NCBI GenBank assembly: GCA_900109485.1
Contig: FOAY01000001.1
Location: 616,269 to 680,268, forward strand
Length of the DNA stretch: 64,000 bases
Origin: Kosakonia sacchari
GTDB lineage: Bacteria > Pseudomonadota > Gammaproteobacteria > Enterobacterales > Enterobacteriaceae
Direction of reading: 5' to 3'
Position 1 is the stretch's first letter. The number at the start of each line of letters is the position of its first letter. Positions 9,005 through 18,177 of the stretch are shown one piece after another. The notes below the pieces were generated by a model. It was not told the origin of the DNA and ran no database searches. It worked only from the letters and a program-made list of their open reading frames with translations. A program made the translations under genes and the position numbers.

Positions 9005-10447
9005 GTGAATGCTAATGGACCTTCAGTGCCATCTGATAACGATGAAGCAGATACCTTCCCCGCTTCCCAAGATAAGAAGAACGTGCCAGCCATCAACATA
9101 ATTAAAGTTCGTGATGATCACTATCCGTTACAGTTCGTTGTTGATGGAAATCAGACTACTAAATATAAGTTGGCTGAAGATATTGAAGCTTCTTGGCTAA
9201 GCTCTGATTGTTTTGGTATTAAAGAGTTACGCAACCGTATTGAACCTTGGCTAACGTCGCTGTTTCAGTCAGAGCACCTTTCCCTATTAGCTGGTTCCGG
9301 CTTAACACACGCGATTCACTATCTAGCTGCCGGTAAAGGGGCGGCAGGCATGAACACTCTGTCACTTAGCGGCCATCGCAACGAAATTAATCAAGCAGCA
9401 GAGAAAGCAGCCTTCGCAGCAGGGCGCAAAGAAGGCAATCTAGAAGATCAACTGCGAGTTGCTAATGAGTTACTTCGTGGGTTTGAGATTTTGCAAAAAA
9501 AACCTGAGGCTGAAGCTCTTCGTGCAGAGCTCAAAAGCGGTATGCAAGATTTCGCACATTCAATTCTGAAGAGTGAAGAAGGTATTGCGCTTGCTGAAGA
9601 ACACAAACGAGAGCAGGCATTCAATACTCTCATTACTTTTCTGATGAGTTTTGCCAGCCGTACCGGGGTACGGGATCGCCTAAATATTTTCACAACAAAC
9701 TATGATCGGCTCATTGAAGCTGGCGCTGAATTGGCTGGATTGCATTTATTAGATCGTTTTTTGGGCAATTTGATGCCTATTTTCCGTTCATCACGTTTAG
9801 ATTTAGATATGCACTACAATCCGCCCGGCATTCGTGGGGAGCCACGTTACTTGGAGGGGGTGGCTCGCTATACCAAACTGCACGGTTCGGTTGACTGGGT
9901 ACAAACGAAGAAGGATATCCACCGTATTGGCTTGCCCTTCGGCGCGGAAAGTACAGAACCATATTTAAAAGCACCAGGTCTTGCCGGAGCCACAGCTCAT
10001 CAATTGATGATTTATCCTAATGCTGCGAAAGACAGAGAAACTGCCGATTACCCTTATGTTGAGTTATTCCGAGATCTTGCTGCTGCAGTATGCCGTCCGA
10101 ACAGCACATTAGTAACCTATGGCTACAGTTTTGGCGATGAGCATATCAACAGAGTAATCCGCGATATGCTGACTATTCCTTCCACACACTTAGTGATCAT
10201 CTCGTATGATGATCCTCTTGACCGCATCATGCAGACATACGAAGAGATGGGAAGACCATCTCAGATAAGCTTGTTGATTGGACCTGCATTAGCTGACATA
10301 GCAATCTTGACTGAAAATTATCTCCCCAAAGCTGCTATTGATAAAACAACTTTCCGCATGAGCGAGTTACTCAAACAACGATGGGGAACGTCAAATTTAG
10401 AGGATAAGAAGCCGCCTGAGAACGGGATAACAGAAGGGGCACAATGA
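9005..10447 (+). CDS. SIR2-domain protein of a SIR2-HerA defence system
   Basis: 480 residues. SIR2 NAD-binding motifs appear in order: LLAGSGLTHAI (94-104), FTTNYDRLIE (229-238), KLHGSVDW (291-298, with the expected catalytic His293) and VTYGYSFGDEHINR. A long helical insertion separates the first two. SIR2 proteins in phage defence hydrolyse NAD+ after sensing infection. The stop overlaps the start of the HerA-type ATPase by ATGA, so the two are translationally coupled, the published SIR2-HerA arrangement in which the proteins assemble into a large complex. The start follows AAGGAGCAG. This is the first island gene after the left att. NAD depletion is inferred from the family. Confidence 0.88.
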   Translation: MNANGPSVPSDNDEADTFPASQDKKNVPAINIIKVRDDHYPLQFVVDGNQTTKYKLAEDIEASWLSSDCFGIKELRNRIEPWLTSLFQSEHLSLLAGSGLTHAIHYLAAGKGAAGMNTLSLSGHRNEINQAAEKAAFAAGRKEGNLEDQLRVANELLRGFEILQKKPEAEALRAELKSGMQDFAHSILKSEEGIALAEEHKREQAFNTLITFLMSFASRTGVRDRLNIFTTNYDRLIEAGAELAGLHLLDRFLGNLMPIFRSSRLDLDMHYNPPGIRGEPRYLEGVARYTKLHGSVDWVQTKKDIHRIGLPFGAESTEPYLKAPGLAGATAHQLMIYPNAAKDRETADYPYVELFRDLAAAVCRPNSTLVTYGYSFGDEHINRVIRDMLTIPSTHLVIISYDDPLDRIMQTYEEMGRPSQISLLIGPALADIAILTENYLPKAAIDKTTFRMSELLKQRWGTSNLEDKKPPENGITEGAQ

Positions 10448-12567
10448 TGAGCTTATCTCCTTTGGCATATGCTGATTCGCTACGTATTGGCTCAATAGAT
10501 TTCGTCGCTCCCGATGAAATTAGGGTGCTAATAGACATAGAAGCTCCAGATGGTGTTGCCCTCAATACCGGTACACCACGTCCATTTCCTCGCATTAACG
10601 GTTACGTGCTGATTCCCGGTGATGAGGGGCATCTAGTTGCCCAGATCGAATGGATTACGATAGAACGTTCTCAATACCCTAAACGTAAGGGGATGCAAGA
10701 TTTTGGATTAGTGGACTTACCTTATCCATTGCGCAAAATGAGCTTAAATCCGCTTGGAGTGTTAGCTTATGAAGGTAAGGATGATCACGGTAAGGAAATT
10801 TTCCATTTTCGTCGTGGTGTCGAAAGTTACCCTACTGTGGGTGATGTAGTCGTATTACCTACTCCCAGCCAATTGAGAGCAATTGTCGAATCCGGTGACA
10901 ACCGTAGGATTAAGATTGGTACAAGCCCTCTGGCTGCCAATGCTGAGGTTAAAATTGACCCAGATCGCCTGTTTGGCCGCCATTTAGCAGTACTCGGAAA
11001 TACTGGTAGTGGAAAATCCTGCTCAGTTGCGGGATTAATCCGTTGGTCCATGGACGAAGCTCGTAAAGCACGAGCTGGAGCGGACCCGAATGCCCGCTTT
11101 ATCGTTCTTGATCCAAACGGTGAATATGCTCACACCTTTTGCGATATGAGTAAGGTTCGCGTGTTTGCGGTTGAACCAAGCGACGCTATTGAGCAACTGC
11201 AAATACCAATATGGTTCTGGAATACTGCTGAATGGGGCGCTTTCACTCAAGCCAGTACTAAAGTTCAACGCCCAACGTTGATTCAGGCATTACGTTCGGT
11301 TCGGGACGGGGGATTAACTGGCGTTGTTACCCATAGTCATGAGATGCGTCGTTATTTACGTACACTGGTAAGTATTTTATTGCTGGTTCGGAATTCTGGT
11401 AGTCCATGGGCAAACTTTCCCCATCCGAAGAACTTCTTTGAGAAGCTCAAAAAATGGCAGGAAGGATTAGATGATGATGACTCCTTTACGGAAGTCGAGA
11501 AAGCTAAGCTTGATGCTGTTAAGGGCAAACTTTCAATATTAATTGGTGCTCGAAGCGGTCAATATCCAACATACGATTTTACACGTGTAGAAATTGATGA
11601 ACTTCTTTCGCTGCTGCAGGAGGCGCACACCGTTTTTGGCGGTAATTGTAACGATATACTCCCTATCGATGCTGACGTGCCACGCCCTTTCACTGGTGAC
11701 CAACTGCTTAGAAGCGTAGAGGCTACAGCAGAATTACTCGGAGTTTCCGAGTATATCGAGACAATGTTAATGCGTATCCGCACAATTCTCTCCGACTCCA
11801 GAATGAAAATAGTCTCTGGTGATGCAACCGCTCTGTCATTAGACGATTGGTTAAGTAATTACATTGGTGATAATCAAGCTTCTAACGGAACTGTTACCGT
11901 TGTCGATCTATCGTTGGTTCCCGCCGAAGTGGTGCATATCATCACAGCAGTAATTGCCCGAATGACTCTGGAATCCTTGCAGCGTTACCGTAAGTTAAAT
12001 CACGGTAAAACCTTACCCACAGTACTTGTCATGGAAGAGGCGCATACCTTTATCAAGCGTTATAAAGACGACTCTGAGGATCAGAACTCTGCCGCAATCT
12101 GTTGTCAGGTATTCGAGAAAATTGCACGTGAAGGCCGCAAATTTGGTTTAGGGTTAGTGCTCTCCTCGCAACGTCCTAGCGAGCTGTCACCAACAGTACT
12201 CTCCCAATGCAACAGCTATCTGTTGCATCGCATTAGCAACGATAGAGATCAAGAGTTAGTGCAAAAGTTAGTTCCTGACAACCTACGAGGACTACTGCGC
12301 GATCTGCCCTCACTACCTTCCCGAAATGCCATTTTGCTTGGTTGGGCTTCGGAGTTGCCCGTACTGGTTCAAATGAATGCACTACCTGAACACCATCGTC
12401 CAAGATCAGATGATCCGGACTTTTGGGCTGTATGGTCAGGAGAGGGTTTGCCTAAGAATGTCGATGGGAGTTTACAAGAGCGTAATGTAGATTGGAAAAA
12501 GATTGCGAATGATTGGCAGCAGAACGATGGGGCAGAACAAGATGATAAAAAGAAAATTGATGAATGA
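10444..12567 (+). CDS. herA: HerA-type ATPase of the SIR2-HerA system
   Basis: 707 residues. An N-terminal HAS-barrel-like region precedes the RecA-like motor. Walker A is GNTGSGKS (185-192); Walker B is VLVMEEAH (527-534); and a later SSQRPSELSP segment is typical of FtsK/HerA sensor motifs. HerA proteins form hexamers that translocate on DNA; defence versions couple with SIR2 or DUF4297 effectors. The start overlaps the SIR2 stop (ATGA); a second ATG follows immediately at 10447. No further gene on this strand follows closely, so the system appears to be two genes. Confidence 0.88.
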   Translation: MMSLSPLAYADSLRIGSIDFVAPDEIRVLIDIEAPDGVALNTGTPRPFPRINGYVLIPGDEGHLVAQIEWITIERSQYPKRKGMQDFGLVDLPYPLRKMSLNPLGVLAYEGKDDHGKEIFHFRRGVESYPTVGDVVVLPTPSQLRAIVESGDNRRIKIGTSPLAANAEVKIDPDRLFGRHLAVLGNTGSGKSCSVAGLIRWSMDEARKARAGADPNARFIVLDPNGEYAHTFCDMSKVRVFAVEPSDAIEQLQIPIWFWNTAEWGAFTQASTKVQRPTLIQALRSVRDGGLTGVVTHSHEMRRYLRTLVSILLLVRNSGSPWANFPHPKNFFEKLKKWQEGLDDDDSFTEVEKAKLDAVKGKLSILIGARSGQYPTYDFTRVEIDELLSLLQEAHTVFGGNCNDILPIDADVPRPFTGDQLLRSVEATAELLGVSEYIETMLMRIRTILSDSRMKIVSGDATALSLDDWLSNYIGDNQASNGTVTVVDLSLVPAEVVHIITAVIARMTLESLQRYRKLNHGKTLPTVLVMEEAHTFIKRYKDDSEDQNSAAICCQVFEKIAREGRKFGLGLVLSSQRPSELSPTVLSQCNSYLLHRISNDRDQELVQKLVPDNLRGLLRDLPSLPSRNAILLGWASELPVLVQMNALPEHHRPRSDDPDFWAVWSGEGLPKNVDGSLQERNVDWKKIANDWQQNDGAEQDDKKKIDE

Positions 12568-12630
12568 TCATTCGCATTCTACAACGTAACATATGGAAGA
12601 CCATCAACAAGCTACAGGATATGATGGTCG

Positions 12631-13057
12631 TTAAGCTTGCTTAAGAGGTGAAATTTGTTGTTTTAACAATAATTTTCGCCAGAATAGCCGATCATTCAAG
12701 CTGTAGTGGTCGCCCTCCTCAAGGTGCTTTACCCACGAAAGAGCCTCAGTATCCATTGGCGTCAGCATTCCTGATTTCAGCATCAGAACGCACCACATGT
12801 TGTGATCTCTATTGGGGGCATAGGCCCTTTCTAACGGCTGTATCAGCCAACAGCTAAAGGAATGCCTTTGTCCTATTGCCCAGTGATCCACTACATCGCC
12901 GTCACTGCAGGGGCTCCCTCGGGAAAGCTTATCAAGCTGACGAATCAGTATCCCTATCTGTTTTAGCCCAGAATCACCACTTGTGATGATACGTTCAATG
13001 CTGGTGGATCAAATCACATCTGTGTGGCCAGTTAATATCCTTGGCTTCAATTGCCAT
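12631..13057 (-). pseudogene. Frameshifted small gene of unknown function
   Basis: A start with a good SD (GGAGATACTTAATG) at 13057 opens with MAIEAKDINWPHRCDLIHQH and stops near residue 20. In another frame an open stretch begins at about the same point (SIERIITSGDSGLKQIGILI onward) and runs to TAA 12631-12633. Joined by one shift near 13000, the product would be about 140 residues. Either a recent one-base indel has broken the gene, or the 86-residue part from 12891 is translated on its own. No family was recognised. It faces the HerA gene convergently. Confidence 0.45.
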
Positions 13058-13336
13058 TAAGTATCTCCATAAATGGAAAATATACGCAATGAAGGCGATT
13101 GAGTTTTGTGTACCGGGGCCGGATAGCGTGTAAAGCAGGGTGAAAAAGATGATCGATTAAACCGATCGATTGGTAAAAATTGATCTGCAAAATGAATTAT
13201 CCAGCCCGGTAGTGCCCGTGATAAATTCCCAAAAACTCATTTAACGTATTGTTTACTAATTTATTTCCTGTCTTCTGGCGGGCGGCCTTGTTTTGTCCTG
13301 CGGGCACAGCACCGGAATGCGACAGCAGGTGATGGA

Positions 13337-13501
13337 ATGAAAAGATGTGCCAGATGTAACAAGAAAAGAGGCGTTCTGGACCGGATTTTCGGGCTGGATA
13401 AAGAATTCTGCGATGACTGTCTGATGGTGGTTAACCTGGAAATCAGAGAAAAACGAGTGATAACCACACCTGTACAAAAATCACCGGAACGCTCTTCCTG
13501 A
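13337..13501 (+). CDS. Small two-CxxC protein
   Basis: A 54-residue frame starts at ATG 13337 after AGGTGATG. It has CARC (C4, C7) and CDDC (C25, C28), a spacing that suits one zinc ribbon or knuckle, in a basic sequence (MKRCARCNKKRGVL). It ends 82 bases before the glycosyltransferase on the same strand. Function unknown; a small DNA- or RNA-binding protein is plausible. Confidence 0.5.
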   Translation: MKRCARCNKKRGVLDRIFGLDKEFCDDCLMVVNLEIREKRVITTPVQKSPERSS

Positions 13502-13583
13502 TAATGTTTTTTACCCGGCAGGTTATTGCCCCTGATGGGGTGACGGCTCTGAAGTTTCCCTCTGCTTACATTCCCTTTGTTCA

Positions 13584-14573
13584 ATGAAAATCAGCATCGA
13601 TATCAGCGTCATCATTCCTGCCTTTAATGCGGCTGACAGCATCGGAGTTCTGGTCCATACACTGCTTGGCGAAACAACGCTCAGTACTGAAATCATTGTT
13701 GTGGATGACGGTTCAACCGACGAAACATGGACGGTACTCAGCGCCATTACAGATGAACGACTAATTCTCATTCGTCAGGAAAATCAGGGTGTGTATGCTG
13801 CCCGTAATGCTGCACTGGCGATTCACCGTGGCGAATGGGTGGTGTTCCTGGATGCGGATGACCGGGTTGCGGCAGATTTTCTGCAGGAACGGCTGCGCAC
13901 AGCCCGCGAAGCACAGGCCGATGTCGTCCTTTTCAATGCCCGGCATACAGACAGCGCCGGACATCTGCGGCATCCCGTTCACCGCAGACAGCCTTACGGT
14001 CAGACGCTGACGGGTCAGCAGTGGATACGCCATTGCGTCAGTCAAAGGGAATGGCCGCATTATCTGTGGCTGCAGATAATCCGTTCATCGTACATTCGCG
14101 AGCATGACCTGCGATTCCAGGAAGGGAAAAGCCACAAGGACATTCTCTGGACGATACAGCTTGCCGCCGCAGATGGCCGGTTTTATTTCTCTGACAGACA
14201 GGATTACCTGTGGGTGAATAACCCGGCGTCAATTACCCACCGCCCGGATTATTACGATATCCGGGCTGTCAGTTATACCGATGTAATTGCGTATATTCTG
14301 GCACTCAGCACACAGACGCAGTACCGCTCAGTCAGACGAGCGCTGGTCAGGCATGCGCTGGTGGAAAGCCGTCACTTTCTGGGCCTGTACCGGCGCAGGG
14401 TGAGTGACCGGCAGGCGGTCCGGGCGCGTTTTCGTGCGCGGATAGCCTTTCGCCATCTGGTACCCGGCGTGAGCAACCTGAGCGATGTCTTTTTCCTCCT
14501 GAAGCTGATCCGCAATATTTATCTGCCCGGTGTCCGCAATACTTCCGCAGCTGTTTCGCAGGTGCGGCGTTAA
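13584..14573 (+). CDS. Glycosyltransferase family 2 protein
   Basis: 329 residues. GT-A fold motifs: VIIPAFNAADSIG (about 9-21), EIIVVDDGSTDETW (about 36-49), RQENQGVYAARN, and VVFLDADDRV, the DxD-type metal and nucleotide-sugar site. No transmembrane helix is obvious, so it is probably cytoplasmic or membrane-associated. Transfers a sugar from a nucleotide-sugar donor; acceptor unknown. Three bases separate it from the next gene, so the pair is probably one operon. It lies between the defence genes and the toxin-antitoxin group, so it may alter a surface glycan as island cargo. Confidence 0.85.
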   Translation: MKISIDISVIIPAFNAADSIGVLVHTLLGETTLSTEIIVVDDGSTDETWTVLSAITDERLILIRQENQGVYAARNAALAIHRGEWVVFLDADDRVAADFLQERLRTAREAQADVVLFNARHTDSAGHLRHPVHRRQPYGQTLTGQQWIRHCVSQREWPHYLWLQIIRSSYIREHDLRFQEGKSHKDILWTIQLAAADGRFYFSDRQDYLWVNNPASITHRPDYYDIRAVSYTDVIAYILALSTQTQYRSVRRALVRHALVESRHFLGLYRRRVSDRQAVRARFRARIAFRHLVPGVSNLSDVFFLLKLIRNIYLPGVRNTSAAVSQVRR

Positions 14574-14576
14574 TCC

Positions 14577-15032
14577 ATGGATATCGCAACGCTTCTGGCA
14601 CGGTCGTGGCAAACTGCGACAACGGGTAATGCATCCATTCGCTCTGCGAGGGATATCGTAGAACACTGGTATGACAAAGGCGGTGACCTCACCCGACGGA
14701 TCCGGCGATTTATGCTGCGGGAATGCCTGTGGATAGCCGTACATTACCGGGATACCGACGCGGTACTCACCCGACAGTTTCGCCTGCTGGCCGTGTTACT
14801 GTATCTGGGCGGTTATTTTCCGAAAGGGAATGCCGGTGGCATGCTCCCGGAGAAATGTTTCATTTTACTGAACGCCCCGGAATTAAGCTCTCTCCTGGCA
14901 GATGATGCGGCCCCTGGTGTTCTGGTGGCGTCCTGCCGCACTCTCTTCTACTGCAGACAGATATCTCCGCTAAGGTGTTACCGCCATACCCGCTGTCTGA
15001 GCGAACATCTGTATCAACTGATGGAGATCTGA
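14577..15032 (+). CDS. Protein of unknown function paired with the glycosyltransferase
   Basis: 151 residues starting at ATG 14577, three bases after the glycosyltransferase stop. It is rich in Leu, Arg and Cys and predicted mostly helical; LTRQFRLLAVLLYLGGYFP might be a short amphipathic or membrane-associated helix. No family recognised. Tight spacing suggests a shared role. A strong hairpin follows before the convergent toxin gene. Confidence 0.55.
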   Translation: MDIATLLARSWQTATTGNASIRSARDIVEHWYDKGGDLTRRIRRFMLRECLWIAVHYRDTDAVLTRQFRLLAVLLYLGGYFPKGNAGGMLPEKCFILLNAPELSSLLADDAAPGVLVASCRTLFYCRQISPLRCYRHTRCLSEHLYQLMEI

Positions 15033-15067
15033 TAAAAGCGCCAGACGTTGTACTAGCCCCTGAGGGG

Positions 15068-15100
15068 CTGATCGCTGACGGTGTCGGCGTCAACGATCAG
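15068..15100. terminator. Bidirectional terminator-like hairpin
   Basis: CTGATCGCTGACG (15068-15080) pairs with CGTCAACGATCAG (15088-15100) apart from one mismatch, with a 7-base loop. It lies between the convergent 151-residue gene and the ypjF-type toxin gene. There is no long T tract, so termination is inferred from position and stem strength. Confidence 0.5.
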
Positions 15101-15111
15101 GGCTAACGTCA

Positions 15112-15486
15112 TTATTTCCCTCCGCTGAATCTGCCACCTGTGATGTCAGTAACGGTTTTATATCCCTTGCGGGTCATCAGCCCGGTAGCCTTCCGGGCGC
15201 GGAGCATATCAATGCTGCCGATAAACGGAGACTGCTCTGTCACGCTGAAGCCGTAACGGTCAGTACGCACCAGGTCGTACTTTTCCACGATAAAATTCAC
15301 CGCGTCACACAGTGAGATTCCTGCATCAATGTGTTTCTGGATCACACTGTCGTTGCCAAACGGTGTGTCGTTGAGGGTAAGGCCGTAGTGTTGCTCCAGC
15401 AGATACTTCAGTAATTTTTGCCAGATTTTGACTGATGACAGACGTGACGATGCCGCCCTTTGAAGGGACAGGGATTGTTTTTGCAT
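15112..15486 (-). CDS. ypjF: CbtA/YpjF/YeeV-family toxin
   Basis: 124 residues, the usual length. The segment [20 protein letters not shown] followed by [19 protein letters not shown] and the TDRYGF stretch are characteristic of the type IV toxins CbtA (YeeV), YkfI and YpjF. In Escherichia coli these bind FtsZ and MreB in the cytoplasm and block division and shape maintenance. It lies 49 bases downstream of the YfjZ-like antitoxin gene on the same strand, the order in CP4-57 (yfjY-ypjJ-yfjZ-ypjF). It appears intact. Confidence 0.9.
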   Translation of the reverse strand: MQKQSLSLQRAASSRLSSVKIWQKLLKYLLEQHYGLTLNDTPFGNDSVIQKHIDAGISLCDAVNFIVEKYDLVRTDRYGFSVTEQSPFIGSIDMLRARKATGLMTRKGYKTVTDITGGRFSGGK

Positions 15487-15535
15487 GGTTTGCGCTCTTT
15501 GTTGGCTGGTTTGACGAAGGAAAAGTGTTCGGGGT

Positions 15536-15895
15536 TTATGCGGTTGTTGCAGATGTCGGATAAATTACGATGTACAGATAACCACAGGAGCCGAGCGTAT
15601 CGGCCTCACATATCAGCCCTTTTGCGTGGAGCGTGATGCAGCGCTGAATGTGGGGCGTGAGTTCGTTGCTGGTCAGCATGAGCTCCATCTGCTTCATCAG
15701 TACCGGAAATGACTGGTCCAGATGGCGTAAATCTGCGTCATTAAATGTCCCGGTAATGTTGGCGCGGTCAGCAAGGTAATGCAGGTGATTACCCTCCTGT
15801 ACCAGCCGTGCACCAAAACACGGCGTGATGTTGCGTCTGAGGCCCCACCAGGGTTCCGCGATGATATGGTTGATTACACGGGTTGCTTTCTTCAT
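15536..15895 (-). CDS. yfjZ: YfjZ/CbeA/YeeU-family antitoxin
   Basis: 119 residues. The segments [32 protein letters not shown] and [16 protein letters not shown] are hallmarks of the CbeA family. CbeA counteracts CbtA by promoting bundling of FtsZ and MreB instead of binding the toxin, the type IV mode. The ATG follows AAGGAGTACTTAC, a strong ribosome-binding site. It sits between the DUF987 gene and the toxin gene. Confidence 0.9.
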   Translation of the reverse strand: MKKATRVINHIIAEPWWGLRRNITPCFGARLVQEGNHLHYLADRANITGTFNDADLRHLDQSFPVLMKQMELMLTSNELTPHIQRCITLHAKGLICEADTLGSCGYLYIVIYPTSATTA

Positions 15896-15917
15896 GTAAG
15901 TACTCCTTAACGGTGAG

Positions 15918-16139
15918 TTAATTCAGGGTGACGCTGCGCAGGATCACATACGGACCGTTGCGGTCCTGTCGGCGTTCAGCAAACACGGCCAGCACACCCC
16001 GGATATCCTGCACTTCCCTGCCGAGGTAATGGCAGATACTGCCGGACCATTTATATTTTCCGGTACAGAAGCGAAACAGCCGGGACTCAGAATGCTGGCG
16101 GTATATCGCCATTGCCTGACGTTTGCTGATGATTTTCAT
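15918..16139 (-). CDS. ypjJ: YpjJ/YeeT-like protein (DUF987)
   Basis: 73 residues from ATG 16139, preceded by GGGAGAGAATAACA; a longer reading to 16175 lacks a site. MKIISKRQAMAIYRQHSESR followed by LFRFCTGKYKWSGSICHY is the DUF987 signature seen in YeeT, YkfH and YpjJ. Function unknown. It is always found between the RadC-like and CbeA-like genes in enterobacterial islands, as here. Confidence 0.85.
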   Translation of the reverse strand: MKIISKRQAMAIYRQHSESRLFRFCTGKYKWSGSICHYLGREVQDIRGVLAVFAERRQDRNGPYVILRSVTLN

Positions 16140-16152
16140 TGTTATTCTCTCC

Positions 16153-16632
16153 CTAAAGCCAGCCGCGCTCGGCAAATGAGACGATGTCCATGCCTCCCAC
16201 GACCAGGTGGTCCAGCAGGCGGATGTCTACAAGGCCGAGTGCCTGTATAAGGCGTTGCGTGATAGACCGGTCTGCTTGGCTGGGGGTGGGGTCACCGGAA
16301 GGATGGTTGTGGGCGACAATCACCGCCGCCGCATTGAAGTACAGGGCGCGTTTGACAGCCTCGCGGGGATGGACTTCGGTACTGCTGATGGTGCCGGTGA
16401 AGAGGATTTCATGAGCAATAAGGCGATGCTGATTGTCAAGATACAGCATCATAAACACTTCACGCTCTAGTGCGGCGAGGTGCAGGCGCAGCCAGTCACG
16501 GGTGGCACTGGTGGATGTGAAAGGCACACCCGGCTCGCGCAGGTGGTGCTCAAGTAACGATAACGCCCGTTTAACAGTCCGTTGAGTGATTAACGGTAAG
16601 GCATTGCATGTCGGGGAAGGCGATATGGGCAT
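16153..16632 (-). CDS. yfjY: RadC-family JAB/MPN domain protein, YfjY-like
   Basis: 159 residues from the ATG at 16632; a longer form from 16704 overlaps the upstream gene. The JAB metal motif is [14 protein letters not shown], preceded by [18 protein letters not shown], typical of RadC proteins. RadC was once thought a repair protein; the biochemical role of mobile-element RadC proteins is not established. Its neighbours follow the CP4-57 order. Confidence 0.85.
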   Translation of the reverse strand: MPISPSPTCNALPLITQRTVKRALSLLEHHLREPGVPFTSTSATRDWLRLHLAALEREVFMMLYLDNQHRLIAHEILFTGTISSTEVHPREAVKRALYFNAAAVIVAHNHPSGDPTPSQADRSITQRLIQALGLVDIRLLDHLVVGGMDIVSFAERGWL

Positions 16633-16660
16633 GATGCTCTCTGGGGTCTGTGGTGGAAGG

Positions 16661-16894
16661 TCAATGGGGACAGGGGTTACTGCGGCAGGGAGGGGGACTG
16701 CCATACAGCTTATGGGCCACGGTAAAGGCCGGGTTCATGGTTTCGAACCATGCCCAGACTGTTGTGATGCCTGTGCCTGCCGAAAAGTGTAAAAAGGGCA
16801 CGCTGATAACCACGTCGTCCTCATCCTCTTTGACGGATACCTGTGTCAGCGCGTCCCACAGGGCATCTAGACGGGACAATGCAGCGTATTCCAT
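16661..16894 (-). CDS. Small island protein of unknown function
   Basis: 77 residues from ATG 16894, chosen because GAGGGT lies just upstream. The middle reads [20 protein letters not shown], then [20 protein letters not shown]. No family is recognised. It overlaps only a possible extended start of the RadC-like gene, and probably heads the yfjY-ypjJ-yfjZ-ypjF unit. Confidence 0.5.
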   Translation of the reverse strand: MEYAALSRLDALWDALTQVSVKEDEDDVVISVPFLHFSAGTGITTVWAWFETMNPAFTVAHKLYGSPPPCRSNPCPH

Positions 16895-17418
16895 CTTACC
16901 CTCAGTCAATAATGGCGAGAATGGCGCGGGATCCGGCGTGCTGCAGGGGATCCGAATGCAACGGTGAAAGTAGGTTCTGACATTCTATTGTCCTTATATA
17001 AAGCAAAGCGCCGTCCGCTGAGGGCTGGCGCTTATGTACGTAAGATGATGGTTCGGAGGTTAATCTGATGTTGCGTGGTGCAGAAGACGGAGATAAAAGA
17101 TGGTCACGAAGATCATTTCGCGCCTACTCAATCCTTGGTCAATTATTGATGTGATGTCTCTGCATTCGATATGATGTTGGGTAAATTATCGCAAATTATA
17201 AAAGTGTTGTGTCGATGTCTCTATTACAGTTATACATATATGATGGTTTAGATCCGAGGGCAGACTTCAATCCCACTGGCTACGCTATAAAATATTATAA
17301 GTTGGCTGGGTAGGGGTAATGTAATTCATTGATATTCAAGTTTATTTTGCGTTAATTAATTGATTCTAAAGTGTAAAGAAAATACCCTAGATGTCTTAAA
17401 AGTAGTTGGGAGTAAAAA
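16895..17418. other. Intergenic region upstream of the restriction gene
   Basis: About 520 bases without a gene. It has one perfect inverted repeat, AAGCGCC (17006-17012)/GGCGCTT (17027-17033). Beyond 17050 composition turns AT-rich, as in the restriction gene, so a recombination joint is likely here. Confidence 0.4.
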
Positions 17419-18177
17419 ATGGAAGAAAAATTTAAATTAATCAATGAGATAGGTTCTTTGATTGCACCGCTCGATGATGGGTATTTACATCTGATTTCGG
17501 ATATGGCGACTATCCTACAAAGGGAAGTTGAAGTTACCACAGACGATCAAAGCCCATTTGATGAGGATTTTGCTCATCATTTTGCTGGGCTTTTGCTCGT
17601 CCATCACGCTTTGTCTTCAGAAGCGTTTACAAAAGACAAGTTTGAACACGCTATGGTTCGGGTGCTAAATGAATGCGGGCAAAATGCTGCATTGTCTAGA
17701 AGAGGAAATCCGGGAGAAGATTTGACCGTCAACGGAGAAAAATGGTCACTCAAAACACAAGCCGATAGACAGCTGAAAATGGATGCCTTGCATATATCAA
17801 AGTTTATGGAGTTAGGAAAGGGGGAGTGGACTGCTACTATTGAGTCATTATCCGGGCTACGGCAACGAATGTTTAATCATTTGGAAAACTACGATAGGAT
17901 TTTCTCTCTTAGATTCAAGGAGATAGGTGATTATAACTATTATGAGCTCATTGAAATACCAAAACGCTTACTATTGGAATCTGTAAATGGTGAGTTAACG
18001 TTGTGCACAGAAAGCAGGCAAGTCCCTATGCCTGGTTACTGTACGGTCTATGATGATGTGGGCTATGTAAAATTCAAACTTTATTTTGATGGCGGAACTG
18101 AGCGCAAGCTTCAAATAAAACACTTAGACAAATCTTTGTGCCATGTTCGCGCAACTTGGAAGTTCAGACGGTCTTGA
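17419..18177 (+). CDS. Probable type II restriction endonuclease
   Basis: 252 residues, AT-rich. I infer a restriction enzyme from context and one motif: it converges on, and overlaps by 14 bases, a DNA methyltransferase gene. Residues 99-114, PGEDLTVNGEKWSLKT, resemble a PD-(D/E)xK core in which D101 and K112 would be catalytic and S110 replaces the usual acid. Close tail-to-tail packing of endonuclease and methylase genes is common in type II systems. No controller gene is seen. The recognition sequence is unknown. Confidence 0.65.
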   Translation: MEEKFKLINEIGSLIAPLDDGYLHLISDMATILQREVEVTTDDQSPFDEDFAHHFAGLLLVHHALSSEAFTKDKFEHAMVRVLNECGQNAALSRRGNPGEDLTVNGEKWSLKTQADRQLKMDALHISKFMELGKGEWTATIESLSGLRQRMFNHLENYDRIFSLRFKEIGDYNYYELIEIPKRLLLESVNGELTLCTESRQVPMPGYCTVYDDVGYVKFKLYFDGGTERKLQIKHLDKSLCHVRATWKFRRS

